The notes under the pieces: model-generated | What the model was told of the DNA's origin: nothing | Seen by the model: the letters and a program-made list of their open reading frames with translations, nothing else | Database searches by the model: none | Translations under genes and position numbers: made by a program | Part shown: piece by piece, positions 41,346-54,430 of the stretch | How positions within the stretch are numbered: the stretch's first letter is position 1 | Layout: each line of letters begins with the position of its first letter | From: Alitta virens | Taxonomy: Eukaryota > Annelida > Polychaeta > Phyllodocida > Nereididae | Assembly (NCBI GenBank): GCA_932294295.1 | Contig: OW028574.1 | Span: forward strand, 10,860,215-10,924,214 | DNA length: 64,000 bases | Reading direction: 5' to 3'

Positions 41346-43390
41346 TAAAATACATGCAAAATATGAGGAAAACGTACAATTTAAGTCATTTAACTTTCAA
41401 TGCTCTTGATGGACCTTCAAATAACAATATTTCTGCTAAAAATTGGCATGTGTATTCCTTTTAACATTTCTAACATGAAATACCAGGTACCTCAAATTTC
41501 AAAAAACTTTTTCATATGTGAGGCACCCTACAGGGGAGGCTATCCATCCCTGTATACTCGCCATCCACTTGTGTACAGCTCGTGGAATGCTCAGGAAATG
41601 CTTGGCGGACCTCCGTGACCAGCCAGTCAAATCATCACAATATGTACAAATTTTAATAACATGCTATTTACACAATTAGCATAAGCACAATAATTATAAT
41701 AAGTAATGATAAAAAATTAATTGACTGTCTGTGCTGGTACCGTGCCCATCGATGCCCTGTAGCCCTCTCCTCCGGCCTTCACTCATGGACCACTCACCGA
41801 GCAGCCGAAGGACATCCGCCGAGTTGTTCTCCCATGGACAAGTGGACGTCTGCTGAGCATGGATGCTCGTATAGTCGTCATGAATTTATACACACTTTAA
41901 TTTAGTGTGTTGATATGTCAACAAAACATATCTTTTGGGGCTTTTATAGATATATGTGACCTGATCTCTCTGCCACCATGGTAACAGGAAGGACATTAAC
42001 AGGATGGACATTTAGGAAAACATTATGCAATATATGAAAGGGAAAAACAGGTAAGATCACCGAAGTTTCCATTCCATTTTGTGATAGTGGAGTACTTTCA
42101 GAATGAGGCTGTTTTGAATAGTTTTCCTCATGAACTTGGTAACAGGAAGGACACAACAAAAAGTCACCCCTTGCCATTACAAACCCCTTTCTTTAAATAA
42201 TGAACCAATTTTCTAAAAGTCGGTGCTTTCATCATGTAGGATATTTTCTAACTTTGGGGTAAATTTTTGGAACCAAGGCTTTTTTAATCTTTGGACCCTA
42301 AGGAACAAGTTGGTAACATTTTTTCCCCAATAATTCCTGATTCATCTTGAAATCAAACATGGCCCCCACGAAACACTAGTTTTGCCTTTGTACCCAATTG
42401 ACATAGGATGGTGAGTGATGGGTCAAAATATACATAATATGAGATGTAGAATTCAATGGTGTATTTTGTTTTGATGTATAACTACATCTAATAGAAATTG
42501 TAATATGACCACTGTACACGAAATATTTAGTTCGACAATGGTATACTTCCATATTATATTTGTGTCTGATCATTACACATCATACTTTAACTGTTCTTGC
42601 TCACATATATATAGCAAGTTGATCACTGTTAAAGTTTCATCAACCACAACCCTTGTCCAGCAAAAAGATCAACAGCAGATTGCAGTTTAAAGGTTTATTA
42701 CAACAAGGAAATAGTCCAGTAGAAATACCTGGTTCTTGGTGTACCCAGTCATTCCATAATTTCCCATTTTCCTGATTGTGGTATTGGAGGCAAAATAAGA
42801 TAACAAAACTGTGTCTGGTGATGTGTTATTTTGAGATTAGGCTTTGGGACAAGGCCTCAGATAAATTCAGAGATGGGTGATTGAGACTGGTCAGCCTTTA
42901 TAATAGTAATCAAGAAATTATGGTATTGAAACTGTATGAGGTACAGCAGTAACAAAACATAACACTGCTGCAGAAGTCAGAAGAAAAGTCCAGGACTTTC
43001 AACTGGGTGTATTGTAGTCCTATTTACAGTGTCATCAAACTAATTTTTGAGGTTTTAATAAACATAATCCTTAAATCACAAATTAAGAACATCAAATGGC
43101 AGAGAACGGTATTATTGAAGTGAACAAAACTGGCCAAGGTCATGTCGAGAAAGTGTTGAAAAGTTGGGTATCTGAAAGTAACTGGTCTTGTGGTTTTCAC
43201 AATCAATTTATCACACCTTTATTTACTTAAAAAGGGGTGGAATATTCAAATGAACTTAGATTGTGACAAACCTAACTGCTCACCTTTACCGGTTCATATG
43301 TGCATCTTTACAAGTGCTGCAATCGATAGAAGAGCCAGAAGTTCAGTGAAAAGCTCCTATATTCAGCCTCATCATTAAGGTCACTTCTTG
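41346..43390. other. No gene recognised
   Basis: Short chance frames only. No repeat boundary or RNA gene could be supported. Confidence 0.5.
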
Positions 43391-43429
43391 CCTGACCACT
43401 GAAGAGAGAAGATCTCAAGGTAAGCTGCC

Positions 43430-43985
43430 AGCACCGTACCTGCACTGGACCTGGCCTGCACTGGCCGACCCAAGTGGTACTGGATTCACAGGGAGATGCC
43501 ATGGAACCACCTGGCATTTCAATTAGTTTACACCGGATGCCAACGGAATGGACCATACCCGTGCTGAGAAGCTCCAGACCCCCACCAAGTTGCGCCAACC
43601 TTGCACAGAGTCACACCAGATGTGTACCGATAGGAAACAGACTCATGCGGGGTTGCACCAGACCTGCACCAAGAGCGCCAGCCTTGCACGGAGTCACACC
43701 AGATGTGTACCGATAGGAAACAGACTCATGCAGGGTTGCACCAGACCTGCACCAAACTGTCTCAAACCCACACAAGCTGGCAGCAGCCTGGCGCCGAAAT
43801 GCCCCGGTCTTGCACCAAGTCTCGCCGGACTGGCACCGAGTTGCACCAGACCCTTATGGAATTGCACTGAACATGTTTATATTTTGCTTGCACTGAAGTT
43901 GCACGTACCAAGTTACGCAGTACTTGTACTATGTTGCACTGGGCTTGCACCGATTGGCACCGGATCTGCACTGTGATGTACAGTG
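43430..43985. repeat. Degenerate TTGCACC-rich array with an 83-bp tandem duplication
   Basis: The whole stretch is built from loose ~12-bp units such as TTGCACCAGACC, TTGCACCGATTGG and CTTGCACCAAGT. Within it, 43601-43683 is followed by a nearly identical copy from 43684 to about 43755 (TTGCACRGAGTCACACCAGA and following). The frames over it differ in all readings and show no domain. Confidence 0.8.
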
Positions 43986-44679
43986 CCTACTGAGGGTAGG
44001 AGACTGTATCAGATTAATGTGAAGTCTATAAGAGAGTATGAGTCTCGTCTGGGAGCTGTATTATAGTCTATTATCTCCGAAGTTAAGGTTGTGGGTAAAA
44101 CGTAAGTGATCCTTGGATTGGTGGGTTTAGTGTTTTGAACCAGCAATGCACCGGACGGGGGCTTAGGAAACGCTCTGGGTCATGAAAGTTTGACCCTGCA
44201 TGTACCATGTTTCAGTTGAGGATTTGAAGTTTAGTTTCCATGTTTTGAAGGACTACACCGAGTTGTCCGATGTGCGCCAAAATTCAAATAGACAGTAAAA
44301 AATCCCAACAGCAATGTACAATATTTAATAATGTTGGCTACCTGCCTGACCTCTAAAATATATCATTATCTCTGAGCATCAATCGTAGCTTTCCAATGAT
44401 GTCTCATTCTGTTCACCAGTGACCAGTCTATTTGCAGACTGCTTTGGTGTCCTCTTATTCAGAGGTCATGAAGGTCACAGGTGCAGAGTGATGAGAATGC
44501 AGGTCACTCAATCAGAGGTATTCCAGCCTTTTACAGACGTACAGTGATGATGAAAATACGAGGTAAACGAGTTACCCTGACTAGATTAATGACTATGTGG
44601 CGGTAGCATTAGCTTGTCCGAATACCATTCACACAATTGAGGTCCATTCTGTAGTGTTCGGACACACCTGCCCATATGG

Positions 44680-44785
44680 TAACGCCATCATATCCATGTA
44701 ATAATTCTCCCCGAGCGGGAATTGAACACTGGTCCCTGAGACTAAAAGCCAGAACTTTGACCACTGTACCGAAGAGTCACTCTGA
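44680..44785 (-). mobile_element. tRNA-headed SINE fragment
   Basis: On the minus strand, GTGACTCTTCGGTACAGTGG (A-box region) and CAGTGTTCAATTCCCGCTCG (B-box region) are spaced as in tRNA. The stems do not pair well enough for a functional tRNA, so I call a tRNA-derived SINE head. Confidence 0.6.
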
Positions 44786-46160
44786 ATCAGAGATCTCTGT
44801 TCCTGCTCATCAGATCCAGGGGGGTTTTATGCCCTCAAAGGTGTGGTTAGCCAAACAGCCAATCACAAACAAGAGAGCAGCAACAGTGCTGCCTTGAGTG
44901 GCAGACTCATCAGTCTGTGACTGATGGCTGATCAGTCCACATCAGAATCTCCACATCCAAATGGCTGCAGTGACTGAGAATGTTGGTCTTCTTGACATCC
45001 CCAAGAGCATTACCACCATTATTTCTGCTCAGGATGAAGTGACTTTGATCAGAAAACAATGCCGATGCCTTATGCTTACTTCTCCAACCAAAACTTCAAT
45101 GGTCTCAAGCCCTGTGAGGTGATAATGCAGCATTTTCATCATGAACTGTATTTGATAGAAGCGGTTCCAAATGATCTGACATGACACTTGAGTTCATCTC
45201 ACCTCCCTAAAATGTGCCCGGAGTTGGATAACATTGGTAATCCTGATTGGAATGGCATTGTTCACAATGAGAGATGGTCAATGTCAATCATAGGCGGTAG
45301 AAATAGGGTGGCCGTTAAGTGACCCTTCCAGTTTCTTGGTGTCTCTGCTGCAACCTGCTAGTGACACACTGCAATATTCCTAACCCACTACAACTTTAGC
45401 ACTTCGTTAGGCATAATTAATTGTTTGCCACCTTGCAACAAGTAGGTCACATATCGCTCACATGTCAAGTCCTATCTTAATTTGACTCATGGTGTCCCAA
45501 TATGCATGCAGTCGATACATGTGGTATGGACATTTAAGGGACCAATAACAGAAAAGTTATTGCAGCTTGTGTTCATTGTTCTATATCACCACCGACTGTA
45601 GTTAGATTAAGTTTTATATCATATCATCATATCATATCATATCATATCGCGTCGCATCGCACTGCAGAGACCTTGAGCTCTTCTCCCTGTTTACTGTGAT
45701 AAGGACCACAACAAGTATACATGATTACATTTGATACGATGCTGTCTAAATTTCAACTTTTATCTATATTTGTGTTTGTTGATAATTAATTAGCCGTTGA
45801 ACATAGACTGGTCTGTAAATCTTAAACATTTGTATTGCCCTAATTTTGACTTTTGTTATTCTAGAATAGAAAATTGATCATAAACCATATGTGCCGAAAA
45901 GGTGAAAAGGAATGAAAAATCTATTCTAAGGCCCAGAAATTGAACTGGTAAAAAAAAAGTGCTCAGCTCAGTGCATCTTTTTTTTGAGAAGGAACACTGC
46001 CAGTAATCAACACAGAATCCAGTGGTGTATTTTTTCCTTCAGCCCAGGACTGGTTTGGCCAAGGATTATTTTACTTGGCTATCACTTTGTAGAATGATCC
46101 TAACATTCATCATGAGATTAATCTTAGCCTGTCATGGTATATTTCAGGGCCAACCTATTT
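44786..46160. other. No gene recognised; (ATATC)n at 45616-45662
   Basis: A short ATCATATC microsatellite grades into GCGTCGCATCGCACTG. A 54-codon frame from 44960 (MAAVTENVGLLDIPKSITTI and on) lacks homologs that I recognise and has no supporting splice context. Confidence 0.5.
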
Positions 46161-46163
46161 GCA

Positions 46164-47450
46164 CTGGGTATAGAGATTTAGATGTATTTTAATAAAATGG
46201 AAATGCACCCAACAAAATATGTAACTTTTGTATGGAGTGCCGGATGTAATGTATATACAATATATATGCATTGATTTATATTTCTGTGCTGAACACAGTT
46301 TAGACTATTTTGCCATACATTGTACAATATACTATAGACGCCTAAGTGACATGTAGCAGTGAAACAAAAATCATTTACTTTCTGTAACAAATAGCCAGAT
46401 ACATCTCACACAAGAACAATCTTTGATGGAATTAATGGAAACTGTTCCATCAGCAGTTTTCTGCAAACTTTCTAGGGGAGTTGTTAAAAGTTAAATTTGA
46501 TTCTTGCCTGATTCAATTATTCTAGGCTTCTTGGCAGCTTCTCAATAATGGCTGGCATGCCATGAAATCTGAGGATATAAGAGCTTAAATAAATTGCATT
46601 ACTGGTCAGCAACCAGTTGCTATTTCAACTTCATTAATAAAAGTGAAAGTCTCACAGAAGTAATTGTTTTCTGCATGCTTTAGAGATTTGCATAGTATTT
46701 TAGGCTTCGTGTAACAAATCTACCATGACTATTGTATGTCATGTATACTTTTTTGACACAAGTAGGCCCACTGTCAGTTGTAGTGTTGCATCAACTCTGT
46801 TCGTAGCTCCAATGTTCAGTGATTGGTTGGTTTTCTCTCCTTTTTTTCAGCCTCTATTCTGCAATCGAAGCCAAACAAGATTCCAGCAGATCACGCAAAG
46901 AATTGAGAACTGACTGTCACGGGATATGATGATAGAACACTTGGTTTAGTTGCTTGACAACGGGATTTGCAGTCTTGCTGTCCTGGTTCGGTTGACTTCA
47001 CATAACTTGGCACAGCTGACACAACTTGCACCACTTGGGGGCTCAACTTGAGAGAAATTTACATCCCATGTACTAAACCACAACACAATTTGGCACCTCT
47101 CACTGAACCAGAATTAATGACTGGGTTAACATCTGTGTTTTGTGGGCTATTTTTTAGCACTGGCAAGAACTGATCGAAATAAATAAATTGCCATCGTACC
47201 TGTCAGATATATTTCTAAATTGCAATTACCGTGCTGTTTTGCAGATTCAACTATTTTCTTATTTGGCTAACCTATCTTTTACCAAAATCGCATGATGTTT
47301 CTCAGTATAATTAGACATTCTGAATGAGAGGATTGGAATGATAAGTGCACTCATGGTAGATTTCATGAGATTTGTTTAGACCCTTAGTTTCTATGAAAAC
47401 AGATGGGAGATTTCCCAATCAAAATGTTGATATGCACTGAATTACACATG
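46164..47450. repeat. Duplication block 1, copy A
   Basis: It starts CTGGGTATAGAGATTTAGAT and ends near GATGGGAGATTTCCCAATCA. It matches 47521-48750 in order throughout, with scattered substitutions and small indels (roughly 90% by eye). The order of blocks, for example TTCTTGCCTGATTCAATTAT and CACTTGGGGGCTCAACTTGA, is the same in both. Confidence 0.88.
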
Positions 47451-47520
47451 CATTTCTCAGTAGATGGTGTTACGCAAATTTGCATGATCGCACAATTCTG
47501 TGTGCAATTCCAATATTGCC

Positions 47521-48750
47521 CTGGGTATTTAGAGATTTTGATGTATTTTAACATAATGGAAATGCAACCAACAAAATATGTTATTTTTGTATGGAGTGCC
47601 CAAAGCCATGTATATACAATATATGTGCATTGATTTATACTTCTGTGCTGAAAACAGTTTAGACTATTTTGCCATACATTGTACAAGGTGCCTAAGTGAC
47701 ATGTAGCAGTGAAAAAAAAAATCATTTACTTTTTGTATCAGATAGCCAGATACATCTTAAACAAGAAAAATCTTGTTGGAATTAATGGAAGCTGCACCAT
47801 CAGCATTTGCTTGCAAACTTATTAGGGGAGTTGTTAAAAGTTAAATTTGATTCTTGCCTGATTCATTTATTCTAGGCTTCTTGGCAGCTTCTTAATAATG
47901 GCTGACATGCCATGAAATCTGAGGATGTAGCGCTTAAATAAATTGCATTACTGGTCAGCAACCAGTTGCTATTTAAACTTAATTAATAAAAGTTAAAGTC
48001 TCAGATTTTACATAGTATTTTAGGCTTCGTGTAACAAATCTGCCATGACTATTGTATGGCATGTATACTTTTTTTGACACCGGTAGGCACACTCTCAATG
48101 GTAGTGTTGCATCAGCTGCATTCGTGTAGCTCCAATGTTCAGTGATTGGTTCTTTTTTCTCTCCTTTTTTCCGGCCTCTATTCTGCAATCAAAGCCAACG
48201 AGATTCCTGTGGATCATGCAAAGAATTGAGAACTGACTGTCACGGGATATGATGATAGAACACTTGGGTTAGTTGCTTGACAACGGAATTTGCAGTCGGT
48301 TGAGTTCACATAACTTGGCACAGCTGACACAACTTGCACCACTTGGGGGCTCAACTTGAGAGAAATTTACATCTCATGTACAAAACCACAACACAATTTG
48401 GCACCTCTCACTGAACCAGAATTAATGACTGGGTTAACATGTGTGTTTTGTGGGCTATTTTTGAGCACTGGCAAGAACTGATCGAAATAAATAAATTGCC
48501 ATCGTACCTGTCAGATATATTTCTAAATTGCAATTACTTTGCTGTTTTGCAGATCAACTATTTTCTTATTTGGCTAACCTATCTTTTACCAAAATCGCAT
48601 TATGTTTCTCAGTATAATTAGACATTCTGAATGAGAGGATTGGAATGAAACATAAGTGCACTCATGGTAGATTTCATGAGATTTGTTTAGACCCTTAGTT
48701 TCCATGGAAACAGATGGGAGATTTCCCTGCCAAAATGTTGATAGGCACGA
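47521..48750. repeat. Duplication block 1, copy B
   Basis: Direct-repeat partner of 46164-47450, displaced by about 1357 bp at its start and 1306 bp at its end; the difference is due to indels. A third, partial copy of the right-hand end (GATTTCATGAGA to TTATGGTCTG and beyond) is at 56375-56570. Confidence 0.88.
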
Positions 48751-49116
48751 TTTAAAAAAAAAGCATTTCTGTCCCATGTCACTTATGGTCTGTTCTCGTG
48801 TAATTACGATGAGCTAACCACATTTCACTTTAACAAGGCCAGTTATTTCATGATATTGTCCTTGTTTTAACAAGCATGGTTTGTGTCATGCACATTTAAA
48901 TGGAAGAGAATAATTCTCAAAGGTTTTAACTCCCTCCACAATAATCAAAATATCAATGATATTAGTTCCTTCGTTTTCCGCAGTGGTAGTGAAGAAATTA
49001 GGAATTTCTTCGACCATGTTTGTCTGAATTTACCCAGATGACTCTATTTAAATTTATTTACTTACTAAAACATTAGTAAAGGTTTGTAATGTTAGGGATA
49101 TAAAAGCTAATTAGAT

Positions 49117-49345
49117 CGATATGGGAAGTGCAGTCCTCTAAGGCAAGTTCTTGCCGCTATCGAGGGTTGATTGATTAGGTGAGAGAGAGGAGGAGTCCAC
49201 CAATGTTAAACATTTACCCCATGGGTGGGATCTTTTACTTGCCTCAGCACAGACACTTGAGTACAAGGGACTGCCAATTTAACGTCTCATCCAAACAACA
49301 TCCAGCTGGGATGATGCTCATTAAGGGTGCCATCATTCCTGTAAT
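49117..49345 (+). repeat. Dispersed family B copy
   Basis: GTGCAGTCCTCTAAGGCAAG, then TTCTTGCCGCTATCGAGGGT, then a short GAGAGAGAGG, then CATTTACCCCATGGGTGGGA and TCTTTTACTTGCCTCAGCAC. This is the most complete copy in the window and defines the consensus order; compare 8622-8862, 53011-53095 and 62470-62612. Confidence 0.82.
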
Positions 49346-49422
49346 GGCCGTATTTACCCTTGGATTCACAAGGGCTGCAAACTTCACAGCATTACCATCA
49401 CTTTCAACAAGGAGCATAGGCC

Positions 49423-49610
49423 TAGCTCAGTGGTAGCACACTAGACTGCCAACAACTGTGTCCAAGGCTCGAATTCAGCCCATGATGGAAGGTTGCTTCA
49501 TCATTCGCCTCATTGCCTTGGGCCCTGGTACCTGCCTGTCCTGATCAGCCCTACCTGGTGCAAAAATATAGCGTCTCAAACCCTCACTTTCAACAATGAC
49601 CTGTTGCGCT
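49423..49610 (+). mobile_element. tRNA-headed SINE, family A
   Basis: A box TAGCTCAGTGGTAGCACACT and B-box-like GGCTCGAATTC are followed by a body shared with 60120-60304 (CTCATTGCC, ACCTGCCTGTCCTGATCAGC, GGTGCAAAAATA). It follows directly on a family B copy. Confidence 0.78.
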
Positions 49611-49807
49611 AGGGTTAGGTGGAGTACAAGATGGCAGCAGGTCTGCTTTAGTTAAATAGCGTTTGGTTTAGCATGTTTAGTGCCAGGTTGCAGGGTGTTT
49701 TAGTGATAGCTAAGTCTGGCTTGTAAATGCTGAACTTTTATTTATGAGTTCTGTGGCGATTGCAGGGGGACCTGCCAAACCTCTCCATAATGTGGGACTT
49801 AGAGCTT

Positions 49808-52256
49808 ACTATCTCTGGTTTGGCAGGTGAAAACCCCAACCAATAGACTATGATAGTAGTTATACATTATTGAAGAGTAGGTTGTGCAGTAGTCTATTTG
49901 GAAGATCCTTAATGAGCTGAAGCTGACTGTACTGAAGAATATTGATATTTTTTGGCTAATTTATTCTATTTTGACTTAAACCTTGCCATAAAATTCCAAA
50001 CCAATCAGAAATAGTTTTTTTAGTGATCTTTATTTACGAATTGAATAATGACCATATAAGGCACATCGGCACAAAGTCCAAAATATGTTGTTGTCATGAC
50101 AGGCATTTAATTTATTCTGAAAATGTTCTAAGGAGTACTTTTAAAGGTGAATCTGTTTATTGCCTGACTTAACCCCTTAAAGCACCTTAATTATCCTTAA
50201 GGATGCATTCCCGGCATGCACTGGGATACTTGAAAGAATTAAACTGAATGTCAGTCCATCCTGCTAAAGTGGATAACGGATATAAAGTACACTACACCGA
50301 AAGCTGGCAATAAATTAAAACAGAAAAACAGTGAAAAAATAATAATAAAGAAAGGACAGGAAACACATTGTAATTTTTATGGAACACGCTAGGACCTAGT
50401 CCGAAGGGAACCCAGTGAAATTAACGATCCTTAAGAATGCATTCCAGACGTGCACTGGGGCACTTGAAAGAATTAAACAATTCATTGGTATAGTTGGGAC
50501 CAAGCAATTAAAAATTAACTTGCATTATGATCTTGGGGAAACGAGATAGATACAAATGATAATAACATCATGTTTCTTAAAAGATTTGAAACTACGGTAG
50601 ATGTTATGATATCCTGTTGACATGCAATAGCAAGGCTTCCAATGAGTTATGGGGAAATCGGATAATTACGTTGTTATAAGATTTCCTTAAATGAAATTCA
50701 ATCAATGATGTCAGTAATTAGGGAATATTCAGACATGGCATGCCTTTTTTTTTTTTTTTTTGCACATGACAAATTCATTTCTGCATTAAATGTTTTTGCA
50801 ACCTCTTAGATATGCATAAATAGATATTCACTGAATGAGATAGTGGAGATCGTTCTTATATTCATATTTTGCCCTAAATATGTTAAGTCAGTTGTATAAT
50901 ATAGATTTGAAGCACTCGTACTTAACCGGAGCCATATATTTCAATTATCTTGTACCAGCTATACAATCATTTTATGTGTTGTGCACTCTAAAACCAATGG
51001 ATTTTCAAAAACCAAAATGGGTTTTACACGTGTACTATCTCTGGTTTGGCAGGTGAAAACCCCAACCAATAGACTATGATAGTAGTTATACATTATTGAA
51101 GAGTAGGTTGTGCAGTAGTCTATTTGGAAGATCCTTAATGAGCTGAAGCTGACTGTACTGAAGAATATTGATATTTTTTGGCTAATTTATTCTATTTTGA
51201 CTTAAACCTTGCCATAAAATTCCAAACCAATCAGAAATAGTTTTTTTAGTGATCTTTATTTACGAATTGAATAACGACCATATAAGGCACATCGGCACAA
51301 AGTCCAAAATATGTTGTTGTCATGACAGGCATTTAATTTATTCTGAAAATGTTCTAAGGAGTACTTTTAAAGGTGAATCTGTTTATTGCCTGACTTAACC
51401 CCTTAAAGCACCTTAATTATCCTTAAGGATGCATTCCCGGCATGCACTGGGATACTTGAAAGAATTAAACTGAATGTCAGTCCATCCTGCTAAAGTGGAT
51501 AACGGATATAAAGTACACTACACCGAAAGCTGGCAATAAATTAAAACAGAAAAACAGTGAAAAAATAATAATAAAGAAAGGACAGGAAACACATTGTAAT
51601 TTTTATGGAACACGCTAGGACCTAGTCCGAAGGGAACCCAGTGAAATTAACGATCCTTAAGAATGCATTCCCGACGTGCACTGGGGCACTGAAAAGAATT
51701 AAACAATTCATTGGTATAGTTGGGACCAAGCAATTAAAAATTAACTTGCATTATGATCTTGGGGAAACGAGATAGATACAAATGATAATAACATCATGTT
51801 TCTTAAAAGATTTGAAACTACGGTAGATGTTATGATATCCTGTTGACATGCAATAGCAAGGCTTCCAATGAGTTATGGGGAAATCGGATAATTACGTTGT
51901 TATAAGATTTCCTTAAATGAAATTCAATCAATGATGTCAGTAATTAGGGAATATTCAGACATGGCATGCCTTTTTTTTTTTTTTTTTTGCACATGACAAA
52001 TTCATTTCTGCATTAAATGTTTTTGCAACCTCTTAGATATGCATAAATAGATATTCACTGAATGAGATAGTGGAGATCGTTCTTATATTCATATTTTGCC
52101 CTAAATATGTTAAGTCAGTTGTAGAATATAGATTTGAAGCACTCGTACTTAACCGGAGCCATATATTTCAATTATCTTGTACCAGCTATACAATCATTTT
52201 ATGTGTTGTGCACTCTAAAACCAATGGATTTTCAAAAACCAAAATGGGTTTTACAC
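49808..52256. repeat. Near-identical 1.23-kb tandem duplication
   Basis: Copy 1 is 49808-51029 and copy 2 is 51034-52256; both start ACTATCTCTGGTTTGGCAGG and end GGGTTTTACAC. Only a handful of differences are visible over 1.2 kb, such as AATAATGACC/AATAACGACC, TTGTATAATA/TTGTAGAATA, CATTCCAGAC/CATTCCCGAC and a one-base T-run change. Each copy holds two shorter internal repeats (CCTTAAGRATGCATTCC, 240 bp apart). No gene is inside. High identity means a very recent duplication or an unmerged allele in the assembly. Confidence 0.95.
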
Positions 52257-52654
52257 AGGCAAATTAGATTTTTCATGAAACCACAGGACTCATCTTGGTT
52301 TTTCGTATGGTTTAATGGAAGGTTTGGTTTTTCAAATAACCAATCAAAATTTTTCACAGTTTGTCCCTTTTGTAAATCAGGATTATCCATGCATTGATGT
52401 TATTGTTTCATTTCTAAACAGTCATAAAGGCCAATATTTTCAGATTTGCAACTTCCACATGCATGAAGTCATGAAGGCTTTTATAATCAAATACCTTCTT
52501 AATGTTTATATTATACCCTAAGAAAAGATATCAATATATTTATTGAAATATTATGAAAAGGCATTTATTGATACGGAAAAATGTGCTTATCTTGAATTGT
52601 TTAGTACTAAGAAATAGCTATATAGTATCAAAGAGCCACAAATTTGCCTAGTAC

Positions 52655-53225
52655 AGGTTGGCTCAGTTGGTTAGACGTCTGCCTTTTAAATCAGAGGAAC
52701 TGAAAGCAAATTGTTATGTGGGAATCTGGACTGAGTTAACACACTAGTTAGATAAATGCAAGATTCCATATCTGAATAATAATAATGTTAGAAAGCTACA
52801 ATTTGTCTAAAAATTGTAATACATGAGCAGCAAAATTTGGCAACCAGGCATTGAACCCACAACCCTGAAGTTACCAGATGATAAGCTTGACCACAATATA
52901 TATGATGTGACAATTCAAAATTTCTAAAACACACAGCTGCCTCAAAGCAATGTGACTACAAAAAACCTTTTTCCAAATGACTGTCATTTAAAAGAATACT
53001 AAAGATTTGGTAGATAGATAGATATTTAGATATTTAGATAGATAGATAGATAGATGTGGAAAGTGCAGCCCTCTAAGGCAAGTTATATGACTGCACTCAA
53101 TGGTGATTAATGTATGTTTGAAAGCAAACAGATTGTTCTTGCCGCAACACCGTGCCAGCTTAGCTCAGTTGGTTGAGTGTTTGATATGTGAAACTGTTGT
53201 CCCGGGACCAAGGTTCAAGTCTACT
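52655..53225. mobile_element. Cluster of tRNA-headed SINE fragments and (GATA)n
   Basis: There are three heads. 52660-52715 plus strand: GGCTCAGTTGGTTAGACGTC, no clear B box. 52835-52895 minus strand: TGTGGTCAAGCTTATCATCT, then GTGGGTTCAATGCC. 53152-53225 plus strand: TAGCTCAGTTGGTTGAGTGT, then AAGGTTCAAGTCT. Between them, a (GATA)n run at 53011-53056 is followed by a truncated family B copy (GTGCAGCCCTCTAAGGCAAG). None folds into a full tRNA. Confidence 0.65.
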
Positions 53226-54290
53226 CTAGATTTGATTATTACAGTTAAATGACCAAAAAATAATGTACATTAATTTTTTTTAAATATTTAATTATAAAAT
53301 AATAACTCACGCCATAAATAGGTTGATCTTCTGTCGTTGATAAAGCACAAAGCAGGACATCCAAATATATATAAATTTCATGGTAATGTTGTATGCGTGG
53401 CATCACAATCCCAGCTTATGCATTTTGCATAATTATACCAAGACAACAGTGTTGTATTTATGTCAATGAGGACTGGTGTAGTGGTAAGGTGTAGGTTCAA
53501 ACAAGCTAGGAGCATCTATCAACCATAAATGAAGGCAGTTCTTGAAATTTGTTTTAGTCCATCATTAGTATTCAAGTCTGCTTACATTTGTTTTGGAAGA
53601 AGATGGTTGTGCAAAAGTGAAGTGGAAGTTATGTTGTTACTCTACTTTGCAACATTTTCTCAACATGATTTCTTAACTAAAAATGTACGTAGTGACAAAA
53701 ATGTATATAATATATTTTAACCAAAAAATAACATTGCCACAATGCTGATACAACATTAAATTGTTGTTCAGAAGTAAAAACTTCTTCAGAGATCTTTTCA
53801 GCTAGAGTGTGTGTGTCACTGTGTGATACCCACTGCGAGTTGAACTCAATACAGCATACTCAAACAGCGAGAGCACTAACCTCTGCACCACAGTATTAGA
53901 CGCTTTTATTATAAGCAATCCAATTGGTTACCAATACATTTCAACCAATATACTGGTTAAGATAACCAATCTTTGCTTGACCAATTAGTTTTTTTTTCCT
54001 TACCTATCTGTTTTTACGGTGCATGGGCTAGGTATCTGAAAAATGCTGTGTTTGCTGGGTATTATGGCATGAACAACAAACCAGCAGCTTAAACCATGAG
54101 CACTAATCAGATTGCATTCAACAGATTACACTTTCCTGGGACTGATTTATAACTAAAAACTTAGGATTTTTGAAATACCAAAAATGATATTTCCAATATC
54201 TTGTTTTTTTTCAAGAAATCTAAACTGGTATGGTATAAGGGACAAGCCAAACAACCAGTGGTTGGTTTTTCGGGCCAGCTTTTATTTAGA
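53226..54290. other. SINE debris, no gene
   Basis: A further reversed tRNA-like head lies at 53825-53895 (minus: TGGTGCAGAGGTTAGTGCTC, then GAGTTCAACTC). No coding feature is supported. Confidence 0.5.
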
Positions 54291-54309
54291 GTGTGTTACA
54301 AATTGTGTA

Positions 54310-54430
54310 AATGTTGAGACAACATTGTATAATATAACACTTTCATACTGCGACAATGTAATCTACAATATTGTGACAATATTTTACAATGTTGTGACAA
54401 GATTGTCACAATATGCTTGTGTTTGCAGGG
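54310..54430. repeat. ACAATATTGTGAC palindromic array
   Basis: Loose units CAATATTGTGACAATATT, CAATGTTGTGACAAG and ATTGTCACAATATG are each partly self-complementary. GTGTTTGCTGGGTATTATGG at 54048 and GTGTTTGCAGGGACAGT at 54419 flank the region, suggesting a small mobile element of about 400 bp. Confidence 0.55.

Noticed and set aside
40407..41379. Host gene with a zinc-knuckle domain
   Set aside because: The text matches the reverse-transcriptase tail and zf-RVT end of LINE ORF2, and it is broken by a frameshift.
44680..44785. Minus-strand tRNA gene
   Set aside because: Box spacing fits, but the anticodon stem is broken, and it looks like SINE debris.
44960..45124. 54-codon frame starting MAAVTENVGLL
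   Set aside because: Attractive start context, but no homology recognised and no upstream or downstream exon.
53152..53225. Functional tRNA gene
   Set aside because: A and B boxes are present, but the acceptor and anticodon stems do not pair; it fits a tRNA-derived SINE head.
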